Shown here: positions 15,509-23,709 of the stretch, piece after piece | How positions within the stretch are numbered: the stretch's first letter is position 1 | How the letters are laid out: each line of letters starts with the position of its first letter | DNA from: JADGHX01 sp037200125 | GTDB lineage: Bacteria > Pseudomonadota > Gammaproteobacteria > Steroidobacterales > Steroidobacteraceae | DNA length: 64,000 nt | Reading direction: 5' to 3' | Assembly: GCA_037200125.1 (NCBI GenBank) | Contig: JBBCGS010000003.1 | Location: 620,001 to 684,000, forward strand | Translations under genes and position numbers: made by a program | The notes under the pieces: model-generated | The model's database searches: none | The model's input: only the letters and a program-made list of their open reading frames with translations | Told to the model about the DNA's origin: nothing

Positions 15509-16756
15509 TCAAGCCTTCGCCAGCGCATTGAGCCGCGCGATTCGCACCAGCGCCGGCGGGTGCGAATCGTAAAACGCCGAATGGATGCGATCCGGCGTAA
15601 GCGTGGACGCATTCGAGCGATAGAGCTTCACCAAAGCGTCCGCGAGCGCGCGGGCATCCGTGTACTTCGCCGCGAAATCGTCGGCCTGGAACTCATGCCG
15701 GCGCGACCACCAAGCACTCACCGGCGTGATGAAGTAAGTGAACGCCGGCGCAACCAGCATGAAAAGCAGCAACGCCCCGTGCGCCGATACTCCGGGTAAC
15801 CCCAGCGCACCGTAGAACCCAGGCTGCGCCGCCAGCCACGCAATGAGCGCAAGCGCAAAGAGCGACGCGAACAGCGACAACACCAATCGTTGTTTCACGT
15901 GCTGCAGCCGAAAGTGCCCCAGTTCGTGCGCGAGAACGGCCTCGACCTCCAGGGCGCCGAGCCGCTCGAGCAAGGTGTCGAAGAACACGATGCGCTTGTT
16001 CCGCCCCACGCCCGTGAAATACGCGTTGCCGTGAGCCGAACGACGCGAGCCATCCATCACGAACACGCCTTTCGAGGCGAAGCCGCAGCGATCCAGCAAC
16101 CCTTCCACGCGGGCCTTCAACGCTTCGTCCGACAGCGGCGAGAACTTGTTGAACAGCGGCGCGATGAATCGCGGGAAGGCCCAGGTGATGAGCAGCGAGA
16201 ACGCCGTCCAGCCGAGCCAGGCGAAGACCCACCACCACTTGCCGCCGCGATCCATCAGCAGAATGGCGCCGATCGCCAGCGGCCCGCCCAGCAACACCCC
16301 GAGCACCAGCGATTTCGCGATGTCGGCGAGGTAGAGCGCCGGTGTCATGCGGTTGAAGCCAAACCGCGCTTCGAGGCGAAACGTGCTCCAGAGCGAGAAA
16401 GGCAGATTGATCACCATCATCGCAAGGATGGTGGTGCCGATGACCAGCGCGCCGTGCCACGGCTGGGCAAGCTGCGCGCGACCCCACAGCGAATCGATGA
16501 ACGCAATGCCGCCACCCAGGGTGAAGGCGAGCCGCACGATCACATCCGCCACGGTGTCGAGGCGACCCAGCTTCGCTTTCGCGACGGTGTAGTCCGCTGC
16601 CTTCTGCTGTTCCGCCAGCTCGACCTGGCCGACGAACTGCTCTGGCACCCGATCGCGATGCGCGCGCACAGCGGCGATCTGCCGGGTGGAAAGCCAGAGG
16701 CGGGTGAGCGCTTCAGCGACGAGCGCGACGATGAATACGGGTGTCAGCCATTGCAT
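15509..16756 (-). CDS. M48 family (Ste24-like) membrane metallopeptidase
   Basis: A 415-residue zinc peptidase of the CAAX-protease/HtpX group. It has several membrane helices (about 1-20, 65-85, 100-120, 150-200 and 290-350) and the zinc motif HELGH near residue 277, followed by a downstream glutamate region EFQAD near 353. The start overlaps the end of pqqE by 13 bp, so it is co-transcribed and probably translationally coupled with PQQ synthesis. M16 PqqF-type peptidases normally process PqqA; none is seen here, so this enzyme is a candidate substitute. That role is inference; the family also does membrane-protein quality control. Confidence 0.9.
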   Translation of the reverse strand: MQWLTPVFIVALVAEALTRLWLSTRQIAAVRAHRDRVPEQFVGQVELAEQQKAADYTVAKAKLGRLDTVADVIVRLAFTLGGGIAFIDSLWGRAQLAQPWHGALVIGTTILAMMVINLPFSLWSTFRLEARFGFNRMTPALYLADIAKSLVLGVLLGGPLAIGAILLMDRGGKWWWVFAWLGWTAFSLLITWAFPRFIAPLFNKFSPLSDEALKARVEGLLDRCGFASKGVFVMDGSRRSAHGNAYFTGVGRNKRIVFFDTLLERLGALEVEAVLAHELGHFRLQHVKQRLVLSLFASLFALALIAWLAAQPGFYGALGLPGVSAHGALLLFMLVAPAFTYFITPVSAWWSRRHEFQADDFAAKYTDARALADALVKLYRSNASTLTPDRIHSAFYDSHPPALVRIARLNALAKA

Positions 16757-17937
16757 CCGGAAATGGTGCGCGAATTGCGGGCGTCGCGAAAGATCAGCAC
16801 GGGTTTTTCGTTCACCGCCGACGCTTCCGCCCGCGCCACGGCTTCGAGCACCAAATGATGGTGCGGCGACTTGTCACACACCGGATCCGCATTGGCGGCA
16901 TCGCCCGTCATCAGGAAGGCCTGGCAGCGACAGCCGCCGAAATCCTTCTTCTTTTCGGGGCAGCTGCGGCAGGGTTCCTTCATCCAGTCGTCGCCGCGAT
17001 AGCGGTTGAAGGCGGGGGAGTCGCGCCAGATCCAGTCGACGCGGCTCGATTTGACGTTGGGGAAGTCGAGGCCGGGCAGCATTCTCGCCGCGTGGCACGG
17101 GAGCGCGGTGCCGTCGGGGGTGATGGTGAGGAAGATCGAGCCCAGGCCGTTCATGCACGCTTTCGGGCGAGTCTCGAAGTAGTCCGGCACGACGAAGAAC
17201 ACACGCATGCGGTCGCCGATTCGTTCGCGGAAGCGTTGGGTCGCCTGCTCCGCGCGCTCCACTTGCGCGCGGCTTGGCAGGAGTTGCTCGCGGTTATGCC
17301 AGGCCCAGCCGTAGTACTGGGAGTTGGCGAGCTCGAGGTAGTCGGCGCCGAGGCGTTCCGCCATGTCGAGTATTTGCTCGATGTGGTCGATGTTCATCCG
17401 ATGGAGCACGACGTTCAGCACCATGGGGTAGTCGTGCTGCTTGATGAGGGCCGCCACCTTCGACTTGAGGTCGAAAGTTCTCGTGCTGCTCAGGAAGTCG
17501 TTCAGTTCGCGCGTGCTGTCCTGGAAGGAAAGTTGGATGTGATCGAGGCCGGCGTCCTTCAGCGCCTTGATGCGCGTTTCGTTCAGGCCGACACCTGAGG
17601 TGACGAGGTTCGTGTAGAAGCCGAGTGTGTGGGCTTCGGCGACGATGATTTCGAGATCGTCGCGGGCGAGCGGCTCGCCGCCGGACAGGCCCAGCTGGAC
17701 GGCGCCCAGCTGGCGCGCTTCTCTGAGGGCCTTCAGCCACTCATCCGTGGTGAGTTCTTGCGTTGTCTTCGCGAAATCGATTGGGTTGTAGCAGAAGGCG
17801 CAGTGAAGGGGGCAGCGATAGGTGAGTTCGAGTAGCAGCCATAGTGGAGGCGACACGGGTTCCGCCGAGGTTGTAGCGTTGTCCGGCACGTTCGATGTGT
17901 TGCCAGGTTCATTCACCACGTGCGGTAATCGACTCAT
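16744..17937 (-). CDS. pqqE: PqqA peptide cyclase (radical SAM)
   Basis: PqqE makes the Glu-Tyr carbon-carbon cross-link in PqqA, the first chemical step to pyrroloquinoline quinone. The radical SAM cluster motif CPLHCAFC is near residue 38. C-terminal auxiliary-cluster cysteines are seen around CMNGLG, PCHA, CRSCPEK and CRCQ (about 270-350). I chose ATG 17937 because it forms an ATGA overlap with the pqqD stop, as at the other pqq junctions, giving 397 residues. A start at 17955 would add six residues. It acts with PqqD as the substrate chaperone. Confidence 0.96.
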   Translation of the reverse strand: MSRLPHVVNEPGNTSNVPDNATTSAEPVSPPLWLLLELTYRCPLHCAFCYNPIDFAKTTQELTTDEWLKALREARQLGAVQLGLSGGEPLARDDLEIIVAEAHTLGFYTNLVTSGVGLNETRIKALKDAGLDHIQLSFQDSTRELNDFLSSTRTFDLKSKVAALIKQHDYPMVLNVVLHRMNIDHIEQILDMAERLGADYLELANSQYYGWAWHNREQLLPSRAQVERAEQATQRFRERIGDRMRVFFVVPDYFETRPKACMNGLGSIFLTITPDGTALPCHAARMLPGLDFPNVKSSRVDWIWRDSPAFNRYRGDDWMKEPCRSCPEKKKDFGGCRCQAFLMTGDAANADPVCDKSPHHHLVLEAVARAEASAVNEKPVLIFRDARNSRTISGCNG

Positions 17938-18197
17938 CCGCGCAGCTCGATCCATTTGCGCTCGAGGGCCATCGAGATGAATGCCGTCACGTCCTTCGCG
18001 AGGCCGGTCGCGTCGAAGGCCCGCTCGAGGTCGTCGACAATCGCATCGACGTCGCGGCTGCCGTCGCAGCGCTTCAGGATTTCACCGGCGCTGCCGTTCA
18101 GTTTCACCATCCCTTCCGGATACAACAGAACGTGCGCGTTCTGCGCCGGCTCCCATTGCAGGCGGAAGCCACGGGCGATTGCGGGCTTTGCACTCAT
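17934..18197 (-). CDS. pqqD: PQQ biosynthesis peptide chaperone
   Basis: An 87-residue RiPP-recognition protein that binds PqqA and presents it to PqqE. The conserved GFRLQWEPAQNAHVLLYPEG, the LNGSAGEIL turn and the C-terminal helix ending in RKWIELRG match PqqD. ATGA overlaps join it to pqqC upstream and pqqE downstream. Length is normal for a free-standing PqqD. Confidence 0.95.
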   Translation of the reverse strand: MSAKPAIARGFRLQWEPAQNAHVLLYPEGMVKLNGSAGEILKRCDGSRDVDAIVDDLERAFDATGLAKDVTAFISMALERKWIELRG

Positions 18198-18970
18198 TGA
18201 TTCACTCCATAGCGAAGCGCCATCGCATCGTTCATCTGCCACAGCACGGCCAGCTTGAATTGGAGGATCTCGATCGCCCGCTCCTGCTGTGCGCGCGTCT
18301 GGAAGTAGTCGAGCGTGAACGCGAGCCCGAACTCCACATCCCGTCGCGCGATGCTCACTCGGCTCTGGAAATAGCGCAGCCCCGCCGTGTCGATCCACGG
18401 ATAGTGATCCGGCCAGTTCGCGAGCCGCTGCTTGTGAATCTGCGGCGCGAACAGCTCCGTGAGCGAAGAGCACACCGCCTCCTGCCAAGGCGCCCGCCGC
18501 GCAAAGTTCACGTACGCGTCGACAGCGAAGCGCACGCCGGGCAGCACATCCACGAGACTTTCGACACGCTCGCGCGAGAGCCCCACCGCTTCCGCGAGCC
18601 GCAGCCAGGAGTCGATGCCACCGGGCTCGTCTCCATAGCCATCGTGATCGAGAATGCGCTGAACCCAACTGCGCCGAACCGCGCGATCCGGACAATTGGC
18701 GAGAATCGCCGCGTCCTTGATGGGAATGCAGGTCTGGTAATAGAAACGATTCGCCACCCACCCCTGGATCTGCTCGCGGCTCGCTCCGCCGCTGTTCAAC
18801 ATCACGTTGAACGGATGATGGATGTGATACGCGCCGCCCTGATCCTGCAGCTTCGCTTCGAACTCCGCGCGCGACCAGCGCACCGCATCGGCATCGGCAT
18901 CGGCATCGGCATCGGCATCGGCATCGGCATCGGCATCGGCATCGGCATCAGCATCGGCATCGGCATTCAC
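18194..18970 (-). CDS. pqqC: PQQ synthase with N-terminal Asp-Ala tract
   Basis: PqqC is a cofactor-free oxidase that closes the ring and carries out the final eight-electron oxidation to PQQ. The family body starts at residue 30 (VRWSRAEFEAKL) and shows YHIHHPF, GWVANRFYYQ and ILANCPDR, and it is full length. Before it, a GTG start, Asn-Ala and thirteen Asp-Ala dipeptides form an acidic tail that PqqC proteins normally lack. The GTG start is fixed by the GTGA overlap with the pqqB stop, so the tract is translated unless a downstream start is used. An ATGA overlap joins it to pqqD. Confidence 0.95.
   Translation of the reverse strand: MNADADADADADADADADADADADADADAVRWSRAEFEAKLQDQGGAYHIHHPFNVMLNSGGASREQIQGWVANRFYYQTCIPIKDAAILANCPDRAVRRSWVQRILDHDGYGDEPGGIDSWLRLAEAVGLSRERVESLVDVLPGVRFAVDAYVNFARRAPWQEAVCSSLTELFAPQIHKQRLANWPDHYPWIDTAGLRYFQSRVSIARRDVEFGLAFTLDYFQTRAQQERAIEILQFKLAVLWQMNDAMALRYGVNQ
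18887..18964 (-). repeat. Hexanucleotide tandem repeat in the pqqC 5' end
   Basis: Thirteen copies of ATCGGC on the plus strand, one with a synonymous change (ATCAGC), encode (Asp-Ala)13 at the N-terminus of PqqC. The unit is a multiple of three, so slippage changes tract length without a frameshift. Confidence 0.97.
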
Positions 18971-19887
18971 AGCTCGATCTCCATTCCGTCGTAAGCGACC
19001 TCGATTCCCCGGCGCGTGAGCTCGGCGCGCTCCGCGGAGTCCTCGTCGAGAATCGGGTTCGTGTTGTTGATGTGGATGAGCACGCGCCGCGTGTCACGCC
19101 CGAGCCTGTCGAGCCACTCGAGCATGCCGCCCGCGCCGCTCTGAGGCAGGTGGCCGATATCCCGCGCCCGCTTGCGCGAGATGCCCAGGTGGATCATCTC
19201 GTCATCGGCCCAGAACGTGCCATCCACCAGCACACAACGCGCGGCCCGCATGGCACGCCAGATCGGCTCGTCGATCGCTCCGAGCCCCGGCGCATACAGC
19301 GCCGAATGGCCCGTCACATCGTCGATCAACTCGAGCGCAATGTTGTCGCCTGGCACCGGCGAGTCTCGATTGGGCGAATAAGGCGCGGGCTTGCTCGCCA
19401 CAGGCAGCGCGCGCCAGCGAATGCCGCGCAGCCCCGTCACGGCGAAGGTCTCACCATCAAGGCCAATGCGATGTCGCTCGACACCGCAATAATGAGAAAG
19501 AACACCGAGAATCGGATTGCCGCGCGTAAGATCCGCATAGGTGCTGTCTGTGCACCAGAGCGGCCAGGGCCGCGACGCCTCTCGAAGCATGTAGAGCCCG
19601 GTGGTGTGATCGACCTGCCCGTCGGCGAGCACGATGCCGCAGATCGCACTGTCCCGGATCGCGCGCGCCGGCTGCAGCACGCGGTTCGCCTGGATCTGCG
19701 CCAACAGGTCGGGTGACGCATTCACGAGCGCCCACTCCGTATCAGACCCCGAGGAAACGATGATCGACGACTGCGTGCGCGGCACCGCCCGCAACGTGCC
19801 GTTGCGGATGCCCGCGCAGTTCGCGCAATTGCAGTTCCATTGCGGGAAGCCACCGCCAGCGGCTGAGCCCAGTACGCGGATCTTCAC
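18967..19887 (-). CDS. pqqB: PQQ biosynthesis protein PqqB
   Basis: A 306-residue MBL-fold protein thought to act as an oxidoreductase on a PQQ intermediate. The N-terminus LGSAAGGGFPQWNCNCANC is diagnostic, and DHTTGLYMLR is present near residue 95. The start is GTG 19887 with a weak ribosome site. The stop overlaps the pqqC start in GTGA. It lies 92 bp after pqqA, a gap that holds a strong hairpin. Confidence 0.96.
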   Translation of the reverse strand: MKIRVLGSAAGGGFPQWNCNCANCAGIRNGTLRAVPRTQSSIIVSSGSDTEWALVNASPDLLAQIQANRVLQPARAIRDSAICGIVLADGQVDHTTGLYMLREASRPWPLWCTDSTYADLTRGNPILGVLSHYCGVERHRIGLDGETFAVTGLRGIRWRALPVASKPAPYSPNRDSPVPGDNIALELIDDVTGHSALYAPGLGAIDEPIWRAMRAARCVLVDGTFWADDEMIHLGISRKRARDIGHLPQSGAGGMLEWLDRLGRDTRRVLIHINNTNPILDEDSAERAELTRRGIEVAYDGMEIEL

Positions 19888-19950
19888 GGGAAGGGTTTTC
19901 GACTACGCGGAAGAACGGGCCCGCCGTTGCCGGACGGGCCCGCTCGGGAA

Positions 19951-19968
19951 GGTCCGCCGAAGCGGACC
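19951..19968 (-). promoter_or_regulatory. UUCG-capped hairpin between pqqA and pqqB
   Basis: On the transcribed minus strand GGTCCGC pairs with GCGGACC around a TTCG loop, giving a C(UUCG)G tetraloop on a perfect 7-bp stem. It lies 11 bp after the pqqA stop, and a second GC-rich palindromic pair (CGGGCCCG) follows before pqqB. No T-run follows, so it is more likely a 3' stabiliser or partial attenuator than a full terminator. Such an element would explain more PqqA than downstream enzymes. Confidence 0.7.
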
Positions 19969-19979
19969 GTCCGCGATCT

Positions 19980-20054
19980 TCAGCGATTCGCCACGTACAT
20001 GGTGATTTCCATGCCGAAGCGCAGATCGACAGCGACCGGAGTTTCCCATTTCAT
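19980..20054 (-). CDS. pqqA: PQQ precursor peptide
   Basis: A 24-residue peptide beginning MKWETPVAVDLRFGMEIT and ending in YVANR. The conserved Glu and Tyr, spaced by three residues (E16 and Y20), are the atoms-donating pair cross-linked by PqqE. ATG 20054 has a strong AAAGAGGA ribosome site about 8 bp upstream. It is the first gene of pqqABCDE. Confidence 0.96.
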   Translation of the reverse strand: MKWETPVAVDLRFGMEITMYVANR

Positions 20055-20075
20055 GCGCAGTTCCTCTTTCGTCAG

Positions 20076-20168
20076 TGATCGGAACGGGCGTGTGCCACCC
20101 GCCGCGCCCGATCATCCGGCGCGGCCGGCCGCCGCCGACACGGGAACATCATGAAAGTAGTGTCATGA
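20076..20168. promoter_or_regulatory. Candidate operators between pqqA and the sensor kinase
   Basis: The 151-bp divergent gap holds an inverted repeat TGATCGG (20076-20082) / CCGATCA (20108-20114) with inner GGCG/CGCC pairs, and a pair of TCATGA palindromes (20149-20154 and 20163-20168) eight bases apart. Either could bind the neighbouring response regulator. No clear sigma-70 promoter was identified. Confidence 0.4.
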
Positions 20169-20205
20169 ATTTCTGGAGCCGGCACTGCGTTACCATCCCG
20201 CGCAC

Positions 20206-21558
20206 ATGAAGCTCCGCACCCGCCTGAATCTCGTCGTCGCCGGCCTCACGGCCCTGTTCGTGGCCGTGCTGTGCGTGGCGGAGGTCAGAAACACGCGCGA
20301 TTCCGTGCGCGAGGAGATCGAGGCCGCCAATCGGGTCGCCTCGCAGCTCCTGGGGCGGCTCGCCGCGATCTACTCGCGTGAAGGCGGCACCGACCTGACG
20401 TTGCAGTTCCTGCAGCAGCTCGGGCGCGTGCGCGCCAACGAGATCACCCTGAAATCGGCCACCGGTGAGGTGCTCTACCATTCGCCGCCGCCCACCTACA
20501 AAGCGGGGCGCACGGCGCCGGAGTGGTTCACGAGCTTGCTGGCGCCGCAGACTCCGCGGCACATCTTCCCGCTACCGGGCGGCTCGCAGCTCCTCGTGGA
20601 GGCCGAAGCGTCGCGCTCCATCGTCGATGCGTGGGACGACATGGTGCGGCTCGTCGCACTCTCGGCGGTCATGCTGGTTGTAGTGAATGGGCTCGCGTTC
20701 TGGCTAGTGGGGCGCGCGCTCGCGCCGTTCCCCGTGATCGCCAACGGGCTTGAACGCATCCAGCGCGGCGACCTCGCCTTTCGCCTGCCGCCGCTGAAGG
20801 GGCATGAGGCGGGCGTGATCGGCGCGGCCTTCAACCGCATGGCGCAGGCCGTGGAAGACAAGGTGTTCGCCGAGCGCAAGGCGCGCGAAGCCGAGACCCG
20901 GCTCGAAGAGCGGCAGGAGATGTCACGCATCGTCGAACAGAAAGTGGAAGAGGAGCGGCGGCTCATCGCGCATGAGCTGCACGATGAGTTCGGCCAGTCG
21001 GTCACCGCCATCCGCAGCCTTGCGCAGGCGATCGCCACGCAGGGCGGCGCGCGCGATCCGGCGACGGGCGAAGCCGCGAAGCTCATTTCAGACGAGGCCG
21101 CGCGGCTCTACGACAACATGCACGGGCTCATCCCGCGCCTCACGCCGCTGTCGCTGGATACACTGGGTCTCGCGAACACGCTCGACAATCTCTTCAAGGA
21201 TTGGCAGCGGCGCTACCCTACGATCGCGCTATCGCTCCGGCAGGATTTCTCGGCCGACCTCGGGCCGAGCGTGGCGCTGGCGATCTACCGCGTCGTGCAG
21301 GAAGGGCTCATCAACGCGCTCCGGCACGCGCAGGCGTTACGCATCGAGACGACCGTGGTGTCTGATGACAAGAGCATCGTCGTCACGCTCAACGACGACG
21401 GCGTCGGGCTTCCGGCGGACTGGTCGCGGCCCGGGCATTTCGGCCTGCGGGGTCTCGCCGAGCGCGTCGAACGCCTGGGTGGCCGCTTCTCCGTCGCCAA
21501 TTCCCCGAACAGCGGCGTGAAGCTGCGAGCGGAAATTCCCCTGGGAGGCGGCCAGTGA
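20206..21558 (+). CDS. NarX/UhpB-type sensor histidine kinase
   Basis: A 450-residue membrane kinase. It has helix 1 at about 7-27, a periplasmic region to about 150, helix 2 near 155-175, a HAMP domain (about 175-230), then a HisKA_3 dimerisation domain with HELHDEFGQS, where His259 is the expected phosphoacceptor, and an HATPase domain (ALRHAQA, DDGVGLPADW, FGLRGLAERV). The stop overlaps its response regulator by 4 bp (GTGA). It is divergent from pqqA; similar pairs control PQQ and alcohol-oxidation genes in other bacteria, so that is the likely target. Confidence 0.92.
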   Translation: MKLRTRLNLVVAGLTALFVAVLCVAEVRNTRDSVREEIEAANRVASQLLGRLAAIYSREGGTDLTLQFLQQLGRVRANEITLKSATGEVLYHSPPPTYKAGRTAPEWFTSLLAPQTPRHIFPLPGGSQLLVEAEASRSIVDAWDDMVRLVALSAVMLVVVNGLAFWLVGRALAPFPVIANGLERIQRGDLAFRLPPLKGHEAGVIGAAFNRMAQAVEDKVFAERKAREAETRLEERQEMSRIVEQKVEEERRLIAHELHDEFGQSVTAIRSLAQAIATQGGARDPATGEAAKLISDEAARLYDNMHGLIPRLTPLSLDTLGLANTLDNLFKDWQRRYPTIALSLRQDFSADLGPSVALAIYRVVQEGLINALRHAQALRIETTVVSDDKSIVVTLNDDGVGLPADWSRPGHFGLRGLAERVERLGGRFSVANSPNSGVKLRAEIPLGGGQ

Positions 21559-22184
21559 TTCGCGTGATGCTGGTCGACGATCACGCGGTCGTGCGAACGG
21601 GGTTTCGGCTGCTGCTGCAGTCCGTGCCGGACATTTCGGTGATCGGCGAAGCCGAGTCCGGCGAGGTCGCGTTCGCCCGATACGCCGAACTGACGCCCGA
21701 TGTGGTCGTGATGGATCTCGCGATGCCGGGAATGGGCGGGCTCGAAGCGCTGAAGCGCATCCGCTCGCGGCATCCGCAGGCGCGCGTGCTCGCGTTATCG
21801 GCTCACGACGATCCGGTTCATGCGCGGCGCGCGCTGCAGGAAGGTGCGCTGGGCTTCCTGTCCAAGCGAAGCGCGCCGGAAGCGTTGATCGAAGCGGTGA
21901 CGACCGTGGCCTCGGGCCGCCGCTTCCTGGACGCGGGCCTCGCGCAGAAGCTTGCGCTCGCGGACATTCAGGGCGGCTCGCCCATCGAGCGCTTGTCGGA
22001 GCGCGAGTTCGAGGTGTTCATCCGCCTCGCCCAGGGCGCCACGGTGCAGAAGATCGCCGACGACCTGAAGCTTTCCGCTTCAACGGTCGGCACGCACCTC
22101 TACAACATCAAGCAGAAGCTCGATGTGGTGAATCAGTCCGAGCTCACGCTTATCGCCATACGCCACGGACTGATCGTCGCGTGA
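21555..22184 (+). CDS. NarL/LuxR-family response regulator
   Basis: A 209-residue regulator starting with GTG inside the kinase stop. The receiver domain has the acidic pair VDDH, phosphoacceptor Asp54 (VVVMDLAMPGMGG) and a conserved lysine in LSKRSAP. The C-terminal LuxR helix-turn-helix is about 145-205 (SEREFEVFIRLAQG, KLSASTVGTHLYNIKQKL). It works with the kinase upstream and probably binds the pqqA promoter region. Confidence 0.93.
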   Translation: MIRVMLVDDHAVVRTGFRLLLQSVPDISVIGEAESGEVAFARYAELTPDVVVMDLAMPGMGGLEALKRIRSRHPQARVLALSAHDDPVHARRALQEGALGFLSKRSAPEALIEAVTTVASGRRFLDAGLAQKLALADIQGGSPIERLSEREFEVFIRLAQGATVQKIADDLKLSASTVGTHLYNIKQKLDVVNQSELTLIAIRHGLIVA

Positions 22185-22221
22185 AGAGCGTTCCGAAGAC
22201 GGGAGACGATTCTCCTGCGAG

Positions 22222-22677
22222 CTAGCTCGAAGGCGTTGCCTTGGCGAGCCAGCGATCCAGTTGATTGGCGAACAGCTGCCGCTCGCGCTTCCCGAGCGTT
22301 GCCGGGCCGCCGGTGTTCACGCCGCTACCGCGCAGCTCGTCCATGAAATTGCGCAAGCTGAGCCGCTCGCGGACGTTTTCCGAGGTGTAGAGCGTGCCGC
22401 GCGGATCGAGCGCGACGCCGCCCTTCTCGATGACAGCCGCGGCCAGCGGCACGTCGGCGGTAATGACGAGATCCCGCGGCTCCATCATCTCGACGATGCG
22501 GGCGTCGGCGACGTTGAAGCCGGCGGGAACCTGGACGAAATGGATGTAAGGCGAGACCGCGCGTTTCACCGGCTGGTTTGCCACCAAGGTGACTCGCATG
22601 CGCGCGCGGTCCGCGGCCCGAAACAGGATGTCCCTGATGACAGCCGGGCAGGCGTCGGCGTCTACCCAGATCTGCAT
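22222..22677 (-). CDS. YaiI/YqxD family (DUF188) protein
   Basis: A 151-residue cytoplasmic protein of UPF0178. The family start IWVDADACPAVI and the internal VITADVPLAAAVIEKG and LDPRGTLYT are clear. The domain is PIN-like and a nuclease role has been suggested, but function is not established. Single gene, convergent with the response regulator. Confidence 0.92.
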   Translation of the reverse strand: MQIWVDADACPAVIRDILFRAADRARMRVTLVANQPVKRAVSPYIHFVQVPAGFNVADARIVEMMEPRDLVITADVPLAAAVIEKGGVALDPRGTLYTSENVRERLSLRNFMDELRGSGVNTGGPATLGKRERQLFANQLDRWLAKATPSS

Positions 22678-22714
22678 GAGCGTACCGGTTCCGAAGCCTC
22701 AGGCTCTGTCCGCG

Positions 22715-22819
22715 TCAGCCGCGGGCAGCCTTCTTTTCGCGCTTGGCCGCACGCTTCTCTTCGAGCGACTTGGCCGGCTTCTTCTTGCCCTCTTTCTTGC
22801 GATCCATACCTTTGCTCAT
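22715..22819 (-). CDS. Small Lys/Arg-rich protein
   Basis: A 34-residue, very basic protein (MSKGMDRKKEGKKKPAKS, ending KREKKAARG). ATG 22819 is preceded by GGAGAG at a good distance, which favours this start over the longer frame. Short basic proteins of this look are common, unnamed genes in proteobacteria. It may bind nucleic acid; unknown. Confidence 0.65.
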   Translation of the reverse strand: MSKGMDRKKEGKKKPAKSLEEKRAAKREKKAARG

Positions 22820-22871
22820 AACGTCTCTCCGCACCGCCGAACGTTCGGCTGACCGCAAAGATACTGCAAAA

Positions 22872-23540
22872 TCACACCGAGCCGTATGGTCCGCCGCGTT
22901 CGACAGCGCGCCGATAGGCGGGGCGCGCATGCACTCGACGCAGCCAGCCCATGAGACGTGGACGGGTCTGGTCCAGGCCGGCGCGCGCGACGGCGGTCTC
23001 GAGAGGGAAACTCATCTGTACGTCCGCCGCCGAGAACTCCCCGTCGAGGAACCAATCGCGCTTCGCGAGCTGCGACTCGAGGTAGTCGAGATGCAACTTC
23101 AGCTGCGGGCCAATGAAGGCGGTCATCACGCTCTGGTAAATCTTGCGCACCACCGGTCTCGCGAAGAACGGCATCGGCGCGGCCACGACCTTGTCAAAGA
23201 TGAGCTTCATCAGCAGCGGGGGCATCGCGGAGCCTTCCGCGTAGTGCAGCCAGTAGACGTATTGAGCGCGGGCCGCCGAGCCGTGCGGCCGCGCGAGCTT
23301 GCCGCCGCCGTACTCGTCCGCCAGGTACTCGATGATGGCGCCGGACTCGGCGAGCACGAGGTCGTCGTCCTGGATCACCGGTGACTTGCCGAGCGGGTGG
23401 ATCGCCTTCAACTCCGGCGGCGCGAGCATTGTCCGCGGGTCGCGCTGATAGCACTTCAGGTCGTATTCGACGCCCAGCTCTTCGAGCAGCCAGAGGATGC
23501 GCTGGGAGCGCGAGTTGTTCAGATGGTGCACGACGATCAT
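22872..23540 (-). CDS. Glutathione S-transferase family protein
   Basis: A 222-residue cytosolic GST. The N-terminal thioredoxin fold begins VHHLNNSRSQRILWLLEELG, followed by KSPVIQDDD and ESGAIIEYLADEY, the glutathione-site elements. The C-terminal helical domain runs from about 95 to the end. ATG 23540 is used because the thioredoxin fold starts at once; the upstream frame extension is not GST-like. Substrate unknown. Confidence 0.93.
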   Translation of the reverse strand: MIVVHHLNNSRSQRILWLLEELGVEYDLKCYQRDPRTMLAPPELKAIHPLGKSPVIQDDDLVLAESGAIIEYLADEYGGGKLARPHGSAARAQYVYWLHYAEGSAMPPLLMKLIFDKVVAAPMPFFARPVVRKIYQSVMTAFIGPQLKLHLDYLESQLAKRDWFLDGEFSAADVQMSFPLETAVARAGLDQTRPRLMGWLRRVHARPAYRRAVERGGPYGSV

Positions 23541-23709
23541 GCAGGCGACTGTGCCCGGACGGGCACGGGCCTGCCAGTGTCCGAAAGGAAGACGGTTCGG
23601 GCCACCGCATCGACAGTCCGCGTCGACTGCGGGCGTCGAGGGGCGCGCCGCGCGCGCTGCGTCCAGGAGCGGCGTCGAGAGCCATGGGCCGACGGCCCGC
23701 TTCGAGGAT

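Noticed and set aside
14110..15531. 473-codon plus-strand ORF
   Set aside because: Antisense to the GMC oxidoreductase; Arg-rich shadow frame.
18901..18960. Repeat of GCATCG considered as a CRISPR or minisatellite outside genes
   Set aside because: Units are 6 bp, contiguous and in frame within pqqC; there are no spacers.
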